DNA of 64,000 bases from the NCBI RefSeq assembly GCF_007641255.1, contig NZ_CP036259.1, positions 2,604,001 to 2,668,000 of the forward strand. The letters run 5' to 3'. Below, piece after piece: positions 26,864 to 36,178 of this stretch (its first letter is position 1; every line of letters starts with the position of its first letter). A model generated the notes under the pieces. It was not told where the DNA came from and did not search any database. It was given only the letters and a program-made list of their open reading frames with translations. The position numbers and the translations under genes were made by a program. Source of the DNA: Sporomusa termitida (GTDB lineage Bacteria > Bacillota > Negativicutes > Sporomusales > Sporomusaceae).

Positions 26864-27452
26864 GATTTTTCACCCCGTTCAAAAAAATCTCTATGGCATT
26901 AACGGCATACTGGGCATCCTGGTCAGAATCGTTTTCGACAAAATGACGGTTTATCGGCCTGGTAATAAAATAGAAATTCATGATTCCGGCCAAAGCCAGC
27001 GTTGCCGTCTTAACATCCAGATCGCTGCGGAACTCACCGGCAGCAATCCCTTCACGCAGCGTTTCAGTAATAAACAGATAGATGCGTTCAATATGTTTGT
27101 GAATAACAGGTTTAAAGAAGCGGGAGGGATTTAATAATTCGCCCATAAGGAACTTGGTTAAAAAGGGCATCTTTTGGTGGACAATGACGACATTATGGGC
27201 ATAACCCATGATTTTTTCCGTAGCCGAGGCTCTGATCCCCTTTACCCTGTCCAGCAGTTCATGGATCGGCGCAAACTGGTTTTCCAGAATTGCCGCATAC
27301 AGGCCCTCCTTACTGCCGAAATGATAGGAAATTAAGGCGCTGTTGGTGCCGGCCTCTTTAGCCAGCTGCCTAATCGACACACCGGCCAGCCCTTTTGCGG
27401 CAAACAGTCTTTCTCCAGCGGCAATCAGTTTTTCTTTGGCATCTTTTTCCAC
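26850..27452 (-). CDS. TetR-family repressor of the exporter operon
   Basis: 200 residues from the GTG at 27452, which has GGAGG nine nt upstream; the longer reading frame would place the start inside the operator. The N-terminal HTH is VSIRQLAKEAGTNSALISYHFGSKEGLYAAIL, with the usual TetR recognition helix. A CecR/YbiH-like C-terminal domain (DUF1956 type, FLMGELLNPSRFF) fits regulators of YbhGFSR exporters. It is the first gene of its own operon, so autorepression through the palindrome at 27470-27493 is expected. Confidence 0.92.
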   Translation of the reverse strand: MEKDAKEKLIAAGERLFAAKGLAGVSIRQLAKEAGTNSALISYHFGSKEGLYAAILENQFAPIHELLDRVKGIRASATEKIMGYAHNVVIVHQKMPFLTKFLMGELLNPSRFFKPVIHKHIERIYLFITETLREGIAAGEFRSDLDVKTATLALAGIMNFYFITRPINRHFVENDSDQDAQYAVNAIEIFLNGVKNHDGQ

Positions 27453-27469
27453 AAATTTATTCCTCCGGT

Positions 27470-27493
27470 ATTTAATCAATCGATTGATTAAAT
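27470..27493. promoter_or_regulatory. TetR operator: 24-bp perfect palindrome
   Basis: Half-site ATTTAATCAATC repeated inverted without a spacer. It overlaps the -10 edge and start point of the operon promoter and lies 17 nt before the TetR start codon, the expected place for an autoregulatory operator. Confidence 0.82.
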
Positions 27494-27520
27494 TGTAGGC
27501 CACCCCGGTTCATTTGTCAA
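27492..27520 (-). promoter_or_regulatory. Promoter of the TetR-ABC exporter operon
   Basis: On the minus strand TTGACA (complement of 27515-27520), 17 nt, TACAAT (complement of 27492-27497). Confidence 0.85.
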
Positions 27521-27736
27521 GAAAATTCAAGCAAGGACTGTAGGCCACCCTCCCTAAACACCGGGCCAGCACGAAAATTCAGCCTCTACCGAGGTCATGC
27601 CTCTTTCAGAAAAATCTGCTGCCGAATACAACAGGGACCTTGTGCCCTTAACCCATACCTTTTTTAAGACAAAACCACCGTCCCCATGTCTTTGTTTTTT
27701 AAACCGGCCAGTGGCCGGTTTAGCTGCTAAGCTGTT

Positions 27737-28729
27737 TTAGGCCCGGCGGATGAGCTGGGCTGCCAATTGCGTCAGATCAATGTTGTTAACCGCCTGAATA
27801 TGTTCCTTCCACTCGGCATTAATGGCGGCTGCGCCGCCAAAGGCGCCGCATAAGGCACCGACAATGGCGCCGTTGGTGTCGGCATCGTCGCCAATATTAA
27901 TAATAGTGAGCAGGGATTCTGCAAACTGCCCCTGGCCGGCATAAAAAACCCCCAGGCTGAGTGGGATTGATTCATAGCTTTTCATGCCGGCACCAAGCAG
28001 CCGGTATAACAGGTTGCCAACCGCGGTCAGACTTTTACCGGCATGACGGTCCACCGTTTCTATCGCCAGCCTGATTCGCGCCTCTACGGACGGAGCCGGA
28101 ATATCATACCCCTGCTCCTCGCCGAACCGGGCCCCATACAAAGCCGCCTCCATAACCTCAGTAATATTTCTATCGCCGGCCATGGCGCAGGCGACTGCCG
28201 CTGCGACCGCACAGGTTGAGCTAACGCCGGGTTTACTGCCATGAGACACAAGGGCCGACTCACAAGCCGCCCGGACTGCCTGCTGAATGTCGCCCTGATA
28301 ATAAATACCGATAGGGGCAACCCGCATAGCCCCGCCGTTCGTATCACCGATTTTAGCCGCTTCCAGATAGTCGGCGCCTGTGGTAATCGCGGTCAGAAAT
28401 CTTCTGGTACTGGGCCCAATCACGGTCGAAGCCAGCATGTTATTGTTGACTGCCCATTCTTTCATTTTCGCGACAAACAGCGCCCGGCTGAAACCGGCAT
28501 GCTCAATTAAAACTGAGGCAATAATCAGGCTTTCTTCCGTGTCATCGGTTATAGCCCCCTCTGATAACATGCCATGGGCGACCTGGGCTGCCGACGGCTT
28601 ATTAAAGCCGCTGATCCGCCCATAAGACTTTTCAATCTGCTGCGGCGTCATAAACGAGGCCGGCATGCCCATTGCATCCCCAATAGCTGCGCCAATTAAA
28701 CATCCATAAGCACGATCTAACATTATCAT
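27737..28729 (-). CDS. ADP-ribosylglycohydrolase family protein (DraG-like)
   Basis: 330 residues. Both metal-binding motifs of the family are present: ITDDTEESL (about residue 60) and GDDADTNGAIVGALCGAFGG (about residue 280), so a binuclear Mg/Mn centre should form. Family members cleave N-, O- or S-glycosidic bonds of ADP-ribose or related ribosides. It is the last gene of the GntR-importer operon, and its ATG overlaps the PfkB stop (TAATG). In this context it more likely cleaves an imported glycoside or riboside than an ADP-ribosylated protein (inference). Confidence 0.9.
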   Translation of the reverse strand: MIMLDRAYGCLIGAAIGDAMGMPASFMTPQQIEKSYGRISGFNKPSAAQVAHGMLSEGAITDDTEESLIIASVLIEHAGFSRALFVAKMKEWAVNNNMLASTVIGPSTRRFLTAITTGADYLEAAKIGDTNGGAMRVAPIGIYYQGDIQQAVRAACESALVSHGSKPGVSSTCAVAAAVACAMAGDRNITEVMEAALYGARFGEEQGYDIPAPSVEARIRLAIETVDRHAGKSLTAVGNLLYRLLGAGMKSYESIPLSLGVFYAGQGQFAESLLTIINIGDDADTNGAIVGALCGAFGGAAAINAEWKEHIQAVNNIDLTQLAAQLIRRA

Positions 28730-29673
28730 TAATCCCCTTTGATTAATTTTTTAATATCGTCAAGGCCAAAATTGCCGTTGGGGCCAATAAAAGTCGTATT
28801 CAAGGCACCACAGGCTGACCCAATTTTTAATATCTCTTCTATAGCAAGGCCTTGCAAAAAACCATAGATACAACCAGCGGCAAAACAATCGCCGGCACCG
28901 GTTGTATCTACCGCCTTGACCGCAAATGCCGGGAGTTCATATCTTTTCCGGCCCGTATAGGCGGTTACCCCTTTACTGCCATTCTTAATAATGACATAGC
29001 TAATCCCCTGCGCAGTTGCCCATTCTATAAAATCACCGGTAATAGCCAGCCGTTCTCTGAGCCTGTTAATTTCTGTTGTATTAGGTACCAGAATATCGCT
29101 CAGGCCCAGTACGGCCAGCAAGATGCTGCCGTTAATCGCCTGCACCAGCGGCCCGGGATCAAACATGACCGCCGCACCCCGGGCTTTTATCTCCCGGACA
29201 AAATCAACAATTTCACCGGCGTTTTCGGCCAGAAGGTAATAACCGGTCAGATAAACAAATGCAGTTGACGCCATTAACGGCGCTGCGATTAAGGCGGTCG
29301 AAAACTTGCTCTCACAGCCTTTAAAGGTCATAAATGTCCTTTCCGAAGCAGCGTCCACAATGACCAGGGAATACCCGGTACGCTGACCGGCCTGTACCCG
29401 GGCACAGTCCCGGGGAATATTGGCTGCTTGTAAATAAGCTTCGATCACCTGGCCGTCAGGATCGTCGCCTACGGTTGAAACCGGGTAGGCAGTAATCCCC
29501 AGATTCTTCAGGGTGCAGGCCACATTAATTGTCGACCCGCCCACCCGCTCAAACGATTCATTAATCAGTACATCCTCGCCTTTAGCCGGATACTCTCCCA
29601 CCAGCAGGTATTTATCGATAATCAGCCCGCCCAGCACCAGTACTTTATTCCTTATAAGGTTATCACTCCCCAT
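28729..29673 (-). CDS. PfkB/ribokinase-family carbohydrate kinase
   Basis: 314 residues. N-terminal signature GGSTINVACTLKNLG and the C-terminal anion-hole motif DTTGAGDCFAAGCIYG with the catalytic Asp are intact. It should phosphorylate a sugar or nucleoside with ATP. Only 8 nt separate it from the importer ATPase gene and it is coupled by a 1-nt overlap to the glycohydrolase, so the product of one enzyme is probably the substrate of the other. Which sugar cannot be told from sequence; ribose or a nucleoside is a reasonable guess. Confidence 0.9.
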   Translation of the reverse strand: MGSDNLIRNKVLVLGGLIIDKYLLVGEYPAKGEDVLINESFERVGGSTINVACTLKNLGITAYPVSTVGDDPDGQVIEAYLQAANIPRDCARVQAGQRTGYSLVIVDAASERTFMTFKGCESKFSTALIAAPLMASTAFVYLTGYYLLAENAGEIVDFVREIKARGAAVMFDPGPLVQAINGSILLAVLGLSDILVPNTTEINRLRERLAITGDFIEWATAQGISYVIIKNGSKGVTAYTGRKRYELPAFAVKAVDTTGAGDCFAAGCIYGFLQGLAIEEILKIGSACGALNTTFIGPNGNFGLDDIKKLIKGD

Positions 29674-29681
29674 ATGGTCAC

Positions 29682-30758
29682 CTACTCATCAAGCAGGACG
29701 CTGCCTGCCGGGTCCCAGGTTAAATACACTTCATCGCCGGTTTTAAAACGCTCACCGCTGAAAGAGTTTTGCAGCTGAACAATGACTTCTGACCCCATCA
29801 CCTCTACCCGGAAATTGGAAATATTGCCGGCATAGGTGATAAACTTGACTCGCCCGCACAAACAATCCTTACCGGCCGGACGCTCAGCCGCCAGACTGAT
29901 GCGCTCCGGCCGCACGGCCAGAATGCAGGCGGCTCCCGGCTGCCGGCCGGCAGCCGCTCCGGCCGGTAGCCGGATTTGCTCCCCGTTACCCAGTTCCAGA
30001 CAATAACGGCCCTGATCAAGCGCTTTGACAACCACCTGAAAAAAATTGGATTGGCCCAAAAAGCCGGCAACAAAAGTACTCCCCGGTTTTTCATAGATAG
30101 CATGCGGTGTGTCCAGCTGAATAATATTGCCATTTTTCATAACCGCGATTTTGTCGGACAGGGTTAACGCTTCCTCCTGATCATGGGTCACAAAGATAGT
30201 GGTAATGCCCAGGTATTTTTGAATCTGCCGCAGTTCGACCTGCATATCCACCCGCAATTTTTTATCCAGAGCGCTCAGGCTTTCATCCAGTAGCAACAAC
30301 CGCGGTCTGATGACCAGCGCCCTGGCTAACGCAACCCGCTGCTGTTGTCCGCCGGACAACTGACTGGGCTTCCTTTTTTCAAACCCCGTCAGTTGTACCA
30401 TATCAATAGCTTCGGCCACCTGTTTTTTTATCAGCCCCGGGTCAAGCTGCCGCTGCTCCAGGCCAAAAGCAATATTTTGGGCGACAGTCATGTGGGGAAA
30501 CAGGGCATAGCTTTGAAAAACCATGCCTACGTTGCGGCGATACACCGGCAGCTGGTTATAGACCTCGCCGGCCACCACTACTTCCCCGGCGTCCGGGCTT
30601 TCAAAGCCGGCGACAATTTTGAGGGTTGTTGTCTTGCCACAGCCGGAAGGCCCCAGCAGCGACAAAAAAGTACCCTGTTCAATACTAAGATTAATATTAT
30701 TCAGGACCAGGTTGGAATCATAGCGCTTAGTCAGATTATTGAGCAAAAAATAAGACAT
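29682..30758 (-). CDS. Polyamine-type ABC importer ATPase (PotA-like)
   Basis: 358 residues. Walker A GPSGCGKTT, signature QLSGGQQQRVALARAL, Walker B LLLLDESLSALD (Ser-Leu in place of the usual Pro-Leu after Glu), H-loop FVTHDQEEAL. The C-terminal TOBE domain (about residues 240-355) is typical of the CUT1/PotA group. It energises the PotB/PotC-like permeases encoded just upstream. GGGAGG lies ten nt before the ATG. Confidence 0.92.
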   Translation of the reverse strand: MSYFLLNNLTKRYDSNLVLNNINLSIEQGTFLSLLGPSGCGKTTTLKIVAGFESPDAGEVVVAGEVYNQLPVYRRNVGMVFQSYALFPHMTVAQNIAFGLEQRQLDPGLIKKQVAEAIDMVQLTGFEKRKPSQLSGGQQQRVALARALVIRPRLLLLDESLSALDKKLRVDMQVELRQIQKYLGITTIFVTHDQEEALTLSDKIAVMKNGNIIQLDTPHAIYEKPGSTFVAGFLGQSNFFQVVVKALDQGRYCLELGNGEQIRLPAGAAAGRQPGAACILAVRPERISLAAERPAGKDCLCGRVKFITYAGNISNFRVEVMGSEVIVQLQNSFSGERFKTGDEVYLTWDPAGSVLLDE

Positions 30759-30764
30759 TTGCCA

Positions 30765-31553
30765 TTACCTCCCAAAGACATTCTTAATTGAGGACTGCAT
30801 TAAGGCTGCAATCAATAGGATCATCGCCATCGTCACCACCAGGATAATGGTTGCCGCAGCATTAATCTCCGGGGTAAAGCCGAACTTTATGGAAGAATAA
30901 ATCTCAATTGGCAGGGTACTGCTCCCGGAAGGGATCAGAAAATAGGAAATGACAAAATTATCAAAGGAAATCATAAAAGCCAGGAACCCGCCGGCAATCA
31001 GCGCCGGCCAGATATTAGGCAGAACAATCCGGTAAAAGGTTGTCCACTCATTGGCCCCCAGACTATAGGCAGCTTCCTCAATCGATTTATCCATGTCGGC
31101 AAGTCTGGCCCCGATAACCAGCACGGCATAAGGCAGGGAGATAATAATATGGCCGCTTAACAGCATGAACAGATTTTTACTGAATCCCAGTTCCGTGAGC
31201 AGCAGCAATAAGGATAAGCCCATAATCAGCCAGGGAATGGTCAGTGGCATAAGCACCAGGGAATTCACAAGACTCCTGATCCGGCTGCGTCCTGCCGGCA
31301 GGCCAAGCACCAGCGCAGTTGCCAGCACAACACAGATAACGGCTGTGATTGCGGCAATATAGACACTGTTGATGACAGCAGCCATCAGCTTGGTATTGGC
31401 AAGCAGTAAACTGTACCAGTGGGTGCTGAAAGCAAAGGGCAGCGTATTATAACGGGACTGATTGAAGGACATCAGCGCCAGCACAAAAACCGGAATGTAC
31501 AAAAAGGAAAAAATCAGAGCCGCATACAGCCAGGCTAATCCTTGTTTTTTCAT
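30765..31553 (-). CDS. ABC importer permease (PotC-like)
   Basis: 262 residues from the ATG at 31553, whose AAGGAGG lies inside the end of the preceding permease gene; a longer frame upstream of it overlaps that gene entirely and is unlikely. Six membrane segments and the EAA loop EEAAYSLGANEWTTFYRIVLPNI are seen. It forms the inner-membrane channel with the PotB-like subunit. Confidence 0.92.
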   Translation of the reverse strand: MKKQGLAWLYAALIFSFLYIPVFVLALMSFNQSRYNTLPFAFSTHWYSLLLANTKLMAAVINSVYIAAITAVICVVLATALVLGLPAGRSRIRSLVNSLVLMPLTIPWLIMGLSLLLLLTELGFSKNLFMLLSGHIIISLPYAVLVIGARLADMDKSIEEAAYSLGANEWTTFYRIVLPNIWPALIAGGFLAFMISFDNFVISYFLIPSGSSTLPIEIYSSIKFGFTPEINAAATIILVVTMAMILLIAALMQSSIKNVFGR

Positions 31554-31557
31554 ACTG

Positions 31558-32373
31558 TTAACCCTCCTTGTTAAATCTCGCTGCCAGCCCCATCGACGCC
31601 AATACCATCGCGAGCAGAATAAAAGCAATGGCTGCCCCGAAATTCCAGCCATAGATTTCAAAAAACTGATCTTCGATAATCGTACCGATGACCGAGCCAT
31701 TAACGCCCCCCAGGATTCTCGGTTCGACAAAGCTGCCCAGACAGGGTATAAACACCAGAATTGAACCTGTCAGTATTCCCACTTTACTCAAAGGCAGGGT
31801 AATTTTCCGGAAGGTGGTAAAGGGTGTAGCCCCTAAACTTTGGGCGGCATCCAGGATCGCATCATCCAGCTTCTCCAACGACATGAAAATAGTAATTACC
31901 ATATACGGAAAATAGATATGCACCAGCCCGATAATAACCGCGGTCTGGGTAAATAAAAGCCCCAGACTGCCCTCAATCAGGTTCAGATTGCGTAAAAAAA
32001 TTTCCAGCAGCCCGCCGTCACGCAGCAGATTGACCCACGAATAAGCCCGGACCAGGGCGCTTGTCCAGAAGGGAATAATAATCAGCAGCAGTAGCAGCCC
32101 TTTACCCTTGCGGATAATCTTGGCCATAATGTACGCCATGGGATAGGCGACGAGCAGGCAAATCAGGGTAACGCTCAGGCTCAGCTGGACAGTTTTGGCG
32201 GTTAACTTCAGATATAGCTCTTTTGAAAAAAAATCAGTATAGTTTTGTAAAGTAAAACTGCCGTGCGGGCCATTACTTAAAAAGCTGAAATAAAACATAA
32301 TAAAAAGCGGGACAACGCCAAAGGCAATGAGCATAAATACTGCCGGACTCATCAGCATAATTTTTCTTTTCAT
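31558..32373 (-). CDS. ABC importer permease (PotB-like)
   Basis: 271 residues, six membrane segments, EAA loop DAAQSLGATPFTTFRKITLPLS. GGAGG is five nt before the ATG. Its stop lies four nt before the PotC-like start. It partners with the PotC-like permease. Confidence 0.92.
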   Translation of the reverse strand: MKRKIMLMSPAVFMLIAFGVVPLFIMFYFSFLSNGPHGSFTLQNYTDFFSKELYLKLTAKTVQLSLSVTLICLLVAYPMAYIMAKIIRKGKGLLLLLIIIPFWTSALVRAYSWVNLLRDGGLLEIFLRNLNLIEGSLGLLFTQTAVIIGLVHIYFPYMVITIFMSLEKLDDAILDAAQSLGATPFTTFRKITLPLSKVGILTGSILVFIPCLGSFVEPRILGGVNGSVIGTIIEDQFFEIYGWNFGAAIAFILLAMVLASMGLAARFNKEG

Positions 32374-32422
32374 TTTTTCCTCCAGTCAACGCTGCTCGGC
32401 TGCGACGTTCCTTACACAAGTG

Positions 32423-32453
32423 AAAAAAGCAAGCCCAAAATACTTTGGGCTTG
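32423..32453 (-). terminator. Intra-operon terminator or attenuator between binding protein and permease genes
   Basis: CAAGCCCAAA and TTTGGGCTTG arms (10 bp perfect) around GTAT on the minus strand, followed by CTTTTTT. It lies just after the binding-protein gene, so partial termination would give more binding protein than permease. Confidence 0.82.
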
Positions 32454-32473
32454 TATTTTTTACGGGCAATAGG

Positions 32474-33562
32474 TTACTGGGCTTTTACTTCCTGCCATAA
32501 TTCATTCCAAGCCTTTTTCACTTCGTCTGTCTGGTATGAGATAAAATACAGTTTATTGAGGGATGCTTCATCCATGCAATTATCCTTTACCAGCTGCGGG
32601 TCCAGGGCTGCTGTCGCCAGGCTGTTGACCGGGGCAGGACCGCCGGATTTAGCCCAGTTTTCCTGAAATTCCTTGCTTATCATAAAATCAATAAACTTAT
32701 AAGCCAGGTCTTCGTTGGGGGCATTCCTGACAATGGCCCAGTTATCCACCCAGCCAATGGCACCCTCGCGCGGGATGACAAATGTAATCGGCTGGCCTTC
32801 CTTTTTCATTAAAGCTGCCTGTCCACTCCACATAACACCAATGGCAATTTGATTATTGGCAAAAAGCTTAGACCACTCATCCCCTGTTTTCCAATAGGTC
32901 TTATTAAGCGGTTTTTGCTCCAGCAGCTTCGCTTTAACAGCCTTTAAATCAGACGGCTTATGGGGATTCTGCCCTAAAGCGATGGCAGCAGTCATGACCG
33001 CATCATTAAAATCATCCCGGAAACCAATCTGACCTTTATATTTTTCATCCCATAACACATGAATACTGGCCACATTTTCCTTGATCATATTGCTGTTGTA
33101 GGCAATAGCCGTTGACCCCCAAACCCAGGGAATCGCGTAAGTTTTGCCATCCAGGCTGTTCTCCGGCAATGTTTTAAACTTATCGGCTATGTACTGATAG
33201 TTTTCCAATTTGCCGGTATCAATCGCCGCCAGCAGATTTTCTTTTTCAGCAACCGGCAGCACGGAAGCATTAGGCAGTACTACATCAATTTTGCCCACAC
33301 CGTCGGTTCTTAGTTTTGTCAACAATTCCTCTTCCGAAGACATATAAATATGGACTACCTTGCATTGATACTTGTCTTCAAATTGTTTAACAACCTCGGC
33401 TTTGTCGGAACCATAATCTTTCCAGTTGACCACCACCAGGGTTTTAGTCTCTTTACCCGCTTCCGGCTGGCTTGACCTCAGGCCGCAGCCGGCAACCCCC
33501 ACGGCCATAATCCCGGCCAGCAGCGTTACCATCGCTTTGCGCAAAAAACCTTTTTTGTTCAT
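32474..33562 (-). CDS. Periplasmic substrate-binding lipoprotein (PotD/spermidine-binding-like)
   Basis: 362 residues. Signal peptide with lipobox VAGC (Cys about residue 26): MNKKGFLRKAMVTLLAGIMAVG. The mature part has the type II binding-protein fold, e.g. LVVVNWKDYGSDKAEVVKQF near the N-terminus and WVWGSTAIAYN near residue 145. The family binds polyamines or related cations, and sequence alone does not fix the ligand here. It is the first transporter gene, 90 nt after the GntR gene. Confidence 0.9.
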   Translation of the reverse strand: MNKKGFLRKAMVTLLAGIMAVGVAGCGLRSSQPEAGKETKTLVVVNWKDYGSDKAEVVKQFEDKYQCKVVHIYMSSEEELLTKLRTDGVGKIDVVLPNASVLPVAEKENLLAAIDTGKLENYQYIADKFKTLPENSLDGKTYAIPWVWGSTAIAYNSNMIKENVASIHVLWDEKYKGQIGFRDDFNDAVMTAAIALGQNPHKPSDLKAVKAKLLEQKPLNKTYWKTGDEWSKLFANNQIAIGVMWSGQAALMKKEGQPITFVIPREGAIGWVDNWAIVRNAPNEDLAYKFIDFMISKEFQENWAKSGGPAPVNSLATAALDPQLVKDNCMDEASLNKLYFISYQTDEVKKAWNELWQEVKAQ

Positions 33563-33652
33563 TGAATCCTCTTCCCCCTCATTACTTCCTTATATTTCCA
33601 TTTATCCCCTTATCCGGTGACCCACCGCGCTAAGGCCTGCTCTGCAACCTGC

Positions 33653-34363
33653 CTATACTTCCATATTGGCAACCACTTTAAACTGCATATTAGGTCCATA
33701 AACAACCCGCAGCCTCTCAATCTCACGGTTTTCCCTGTCATAGATCTGACCGGAAGCCAGCAACAGGGGAATATCCTTTTTTATGGTAAAGGTCTCTTTC
33801 ATAACGGTGTCGCCTAATATTGCATTCATTGACAACTCGGCCCGTTTAGGAAAAATATGATATTGTGTGCGCATAAGATGGTAAAGGGAGCTGTCACTAA
33901 AGTCATACTGCTCCAGTCCGGGAAATAAAGCCAAAGGAATCTGCGAGTAATCAATGGTTAAAAAGATAAGCTTTGCGCCTTGCTGTACCCCTCTTACTCT
34001 GTCCAGCGCCAAGTATTTTTGATTATCGACGGTAATGATATCTTTGCGCAATACTATGGAATACGGGGTTTCAGCCCGGCTCGCAATATAGTCGGTAAAA
34101 CCGCCGAAGTTCCAAACATTATAGGTTACTTCTTTAAAGCACACATAGGTGCCTTTGCCATGTACCTGGCTTAATAACCCTTCATTAACAAGATCAGCGA
34201 TAGCCCGGCGGATTGTTGTTCTGGTTATTTTATACTTTTGGGCCATCCGGGCTTCCGACGGTATGAGATCGCCCTCTTTATATACCCCGCTTACAATATC
34301 GTCACGCACTATTTTCGCCAGTTGCATATATAGCGGAATTGCACTGTTTTTTTGCAACATCAT
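33653..34363 (-). CDS. GntR-family regulator with UTRA effector domain
   Basis: About 236 residues. N-terminal winged HTH: IPLYMQLAKIVRDDIVSGVYKEGD and RMAQKYKITRTTIRRAIADLVNEGLL. The C-terminal 160 residues are a UTRA small-molecule domain, which usually senses the substrate or phosphorylated product of the pathway. The start at 34363 was chosen for an AGAGAAG eight nt upstream; ATG 34381 is also possible. It heads the importer/kinase/glycohydrolase operon and probably represses it. Confidence 0.88.
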   Translation of the reverse strand: MMLQKNSAIPLYMQLAKIVRDDIVSGVYKEGDLIPSEARMAQKYKITRTTIRRAIADLVNEGLLSQVHGKGTYVCFKEVTYNVWNFGGFTDYIASRAETPYSIVLRKDIITVDNQKYLALDRVRGVQQGAKLIFLTIDYSQIPLALFPGLEQYDFSDSSLYHLMRTQYHIFPKRAELSMNAILGDTVMKETFTIKKDIPLLLASGQIYDRENREIERLRVVYGPNMQFKVVANMEV

Positions 34364-34716
34364 CTCATCAACTTCTCTCATGCGGTTGTCTGCTTGTCCG
34401 TATCAGTATATATGCTATTTCGTCAAAAGATTGATTACTCCTGCTACTACCGGCATAAACAGCAACTAAATAATAACTATTTTTTATCGCCCGTATTTTC
34501 CGAGAATCGAGCAGCCCGGCCAGGATTGCAGCTCACTGAATCAACATTCCTGGTTTATTGTCGTAAAAATCTCCTTTATCTATACGGTGAGACGTAAAAT
34601 ACAAAAACACCAGCTTAAAATTTCAAAATAATTTGAATTATAGGAGGTATTTGTCTATACAACGTCGTACTATTAGAAAAACCGCATTATCAATTGCTTT
34701 GGAGGGGAGGTTGCCT
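34364..34716. other. Divergent intergenic region between the GntR operon and the sigma-54 activator
   Basis: 353 nt without a gene. On the plus strand a candidate promoter TTGTCG (34559-34564), 17 nt, TATACG leads toward the sigma-54 activator. On the minus strand TTGACG near 34415 may be the -35 of the GntR operon, but no good -10 follows. No clear operator palindrome was found. Confidence 0.4.
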
Positions 34717-36123
34717 ATGCCGCAAAATTCAATTACCTCAATCCAGCCGGGGTATGAAAGAACATCTGCATTTCCCAAACCCAAAATCATCTTTGTTACC
34801 GATCAGAATGGGAATCTACTTATCGCCAATACCGAGGCCGCCTTAACGGTTGGCGTACCGATGGAGCAGCTTCTGAATCTAAATCTTAGCGAACTTATAC
34901 ATAACGGTACACTTAATACTTCTTACACCTTACGTGCCGCCAAAAATAAATGCGTTGAACAAGGCCTGGTTAAAACAAAATTTAAAATCGAAACCCATGC
35001 TATCAGCCAGCCTGTTTTTAGTCCTAACGGCGAATTGCTATATCTGGTAACAACCTGTGTTGCAACCTCAGCTGACAGGAAGAACCCCCGTGCCGGCTTA
35101 AACTTAAGAAACAGCCCGGCTCTGAAGCATAATATACATATTGCCGGCTCCACGGCAGAGGATATTGTTGCTGAAAGCAGTACTATGAAAAACATTTTGA
35201 ATCAGGCTGGAAATGTGGCCAGATTAGACAGTCCGGCCATTCTTTACGGCGAATCAGGCACCGGCAAAGAGGTGCTGGCCCGCTATATCCACCGCCACAG
35301 CAATCGCGCCGGCGGCGCTTTTATGGCCGTAAACTGTGCGGCCTTATCGGAATCACTGGCCGAAGCCGAGCTGTTTGGCTATAATAAAGGCGCCTTTACC
35401 GGTGCCAATACCCAGGGCAATATCGGCGTAGTAGAGGCTGCCGACGGGGGAACTTTATTCCTGGACGAAATTGCTGAATTACCCCTGCCGTTGCAGTCCA
35501 AATTGTTGCGGGTACTGGAGACAGGCGAAATCCGCCGGTTAGGCAGTTGTGTTAATCTCACCAGCGATTTCCGGCTGATTGCCGCCACAAACAAGAATTT
35601 AAAAAAGATGACCGAGGATGGATCATTCCGCAAAGACCTTTATTACCGCCTGCATGTCGTAGATTTAGTGCTGCCGCCGTTACGGGAAAGACCGGAAGAC
35701 ATCCCGGTGCTGGCTTTGCACTTTTTAAAAAAGTTTAATGCAAAATATAATTTTAACATCGCCCTGGACAACGGTGTGCTGGCCGCCTTCCAGAGCTATG
35801 ACTGGCCGGGAAATGTAAGAGAGCTGCGTAATGCTGTAGAAAAATACATCGTTTTGGGCCTGCAGGATAAGCCGGCTCAGATTCCGCTAACCTTGTCAGC
35901 TGCCGGCCGGCAGCTGAAGCAGTCCCAGTTTGCCATAGCCGCTGAAGGCCAGGGCTCACTAAAACAAGCCATGCATCAGTTTGAGGAACAATATATTTAC
36001 AGCATTTTAAAAGCCTGCAACTTCCGTACAGGCGAAGCCGCCAACCGCCTCGGTATTTGCCGCACGGTGCTCTACCGGAAACTGAAAACATTTACAGGCT
36101 GCACCAAGCTGAAAGATGGCTAA
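34717..36123 (+). CDS. Sigma-54-dependent activator with PAS-like sensor and Fis-type HTH
   Basis: 468 residues from the ATG at 34717 (GGAGGGGAGG upstream); an earlier in-frame UUG at 34633 would add 28 residues. Residues 20-130 look like a PAS fold (IFVTDQNGNLLIANTEAAL). The AAA+ domain has Walker A GESGTGKE, the sigma-54 contact loop KGAFTGA and Walker B GGTLFLDEIAELP. A Fis-type HTH (GEAANRLGICRTVLYRKLK) ends the protein. It activates sigma-54 promoters; the target is unknown. No -24/-12 promoter was seen next to it. Confidence 0.93.
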   Translation: MPQNSITSIQPGYERTSAFPKPKIIFVTDQNGNLLIANTEAALTVGVPMEQLLNLNLSELIHNGTLNTSYTLRAAKNKCVEQGLVKTKFKIETHAISQPVFSPNGELLYLVTTCVATSADRKNPRAGLNLRNSPALKHNIHIAGSTAEDIVAESSTMKNILNQAGNVARLDSPAILYGESGTGKEVLARYIHRHSNRAGGAFMAVNCAALSESLAEAELFGYNKGAFTGANTQGNIGVVEAADGGTLFLDEIAELPLPLQSKLLRVLETGEIRRLGSCVNLTSDFRLIAATNKNLKKMTEDGSFRKDLYYRLHVVDLVLPPLRERPEDIPVLALHFLKKFNAKYNFNIALDNGVLAAFQSYDWPGNVRELRNAVEKYIVLGLQDKPAQIPLTLSAAGRQLKQSQFAIAAEGQGSLKQAMHQFEEQYIYSILKACNFRTGEAANRLGICRTVLYRKLKTFTGCTKLKDG

Positions 36124-36178
36124 TCATACAGTCTCACAAACCGTCGTGCTGCTATATACTGTCATGCTCTGCCGTAAG

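Noticed and set aside
27703..27724. Terminator hairpin (ACCGGCCAGTGGCCGGT) after the glycohydrolase gene
   Set aside because: On the minus strand the stem is followed by A rather than T residues, so I list no terminator there, only an inverted repeat.
30765..31730. Longer form (321 codons) of the PotC-like permease
   Set aside because: The extra N-terminus would overlap the PotB-like gene by more than 170 nt, is not hydrophobic in the family pattern, and a good ribosome site precedes the ATG at 31553.
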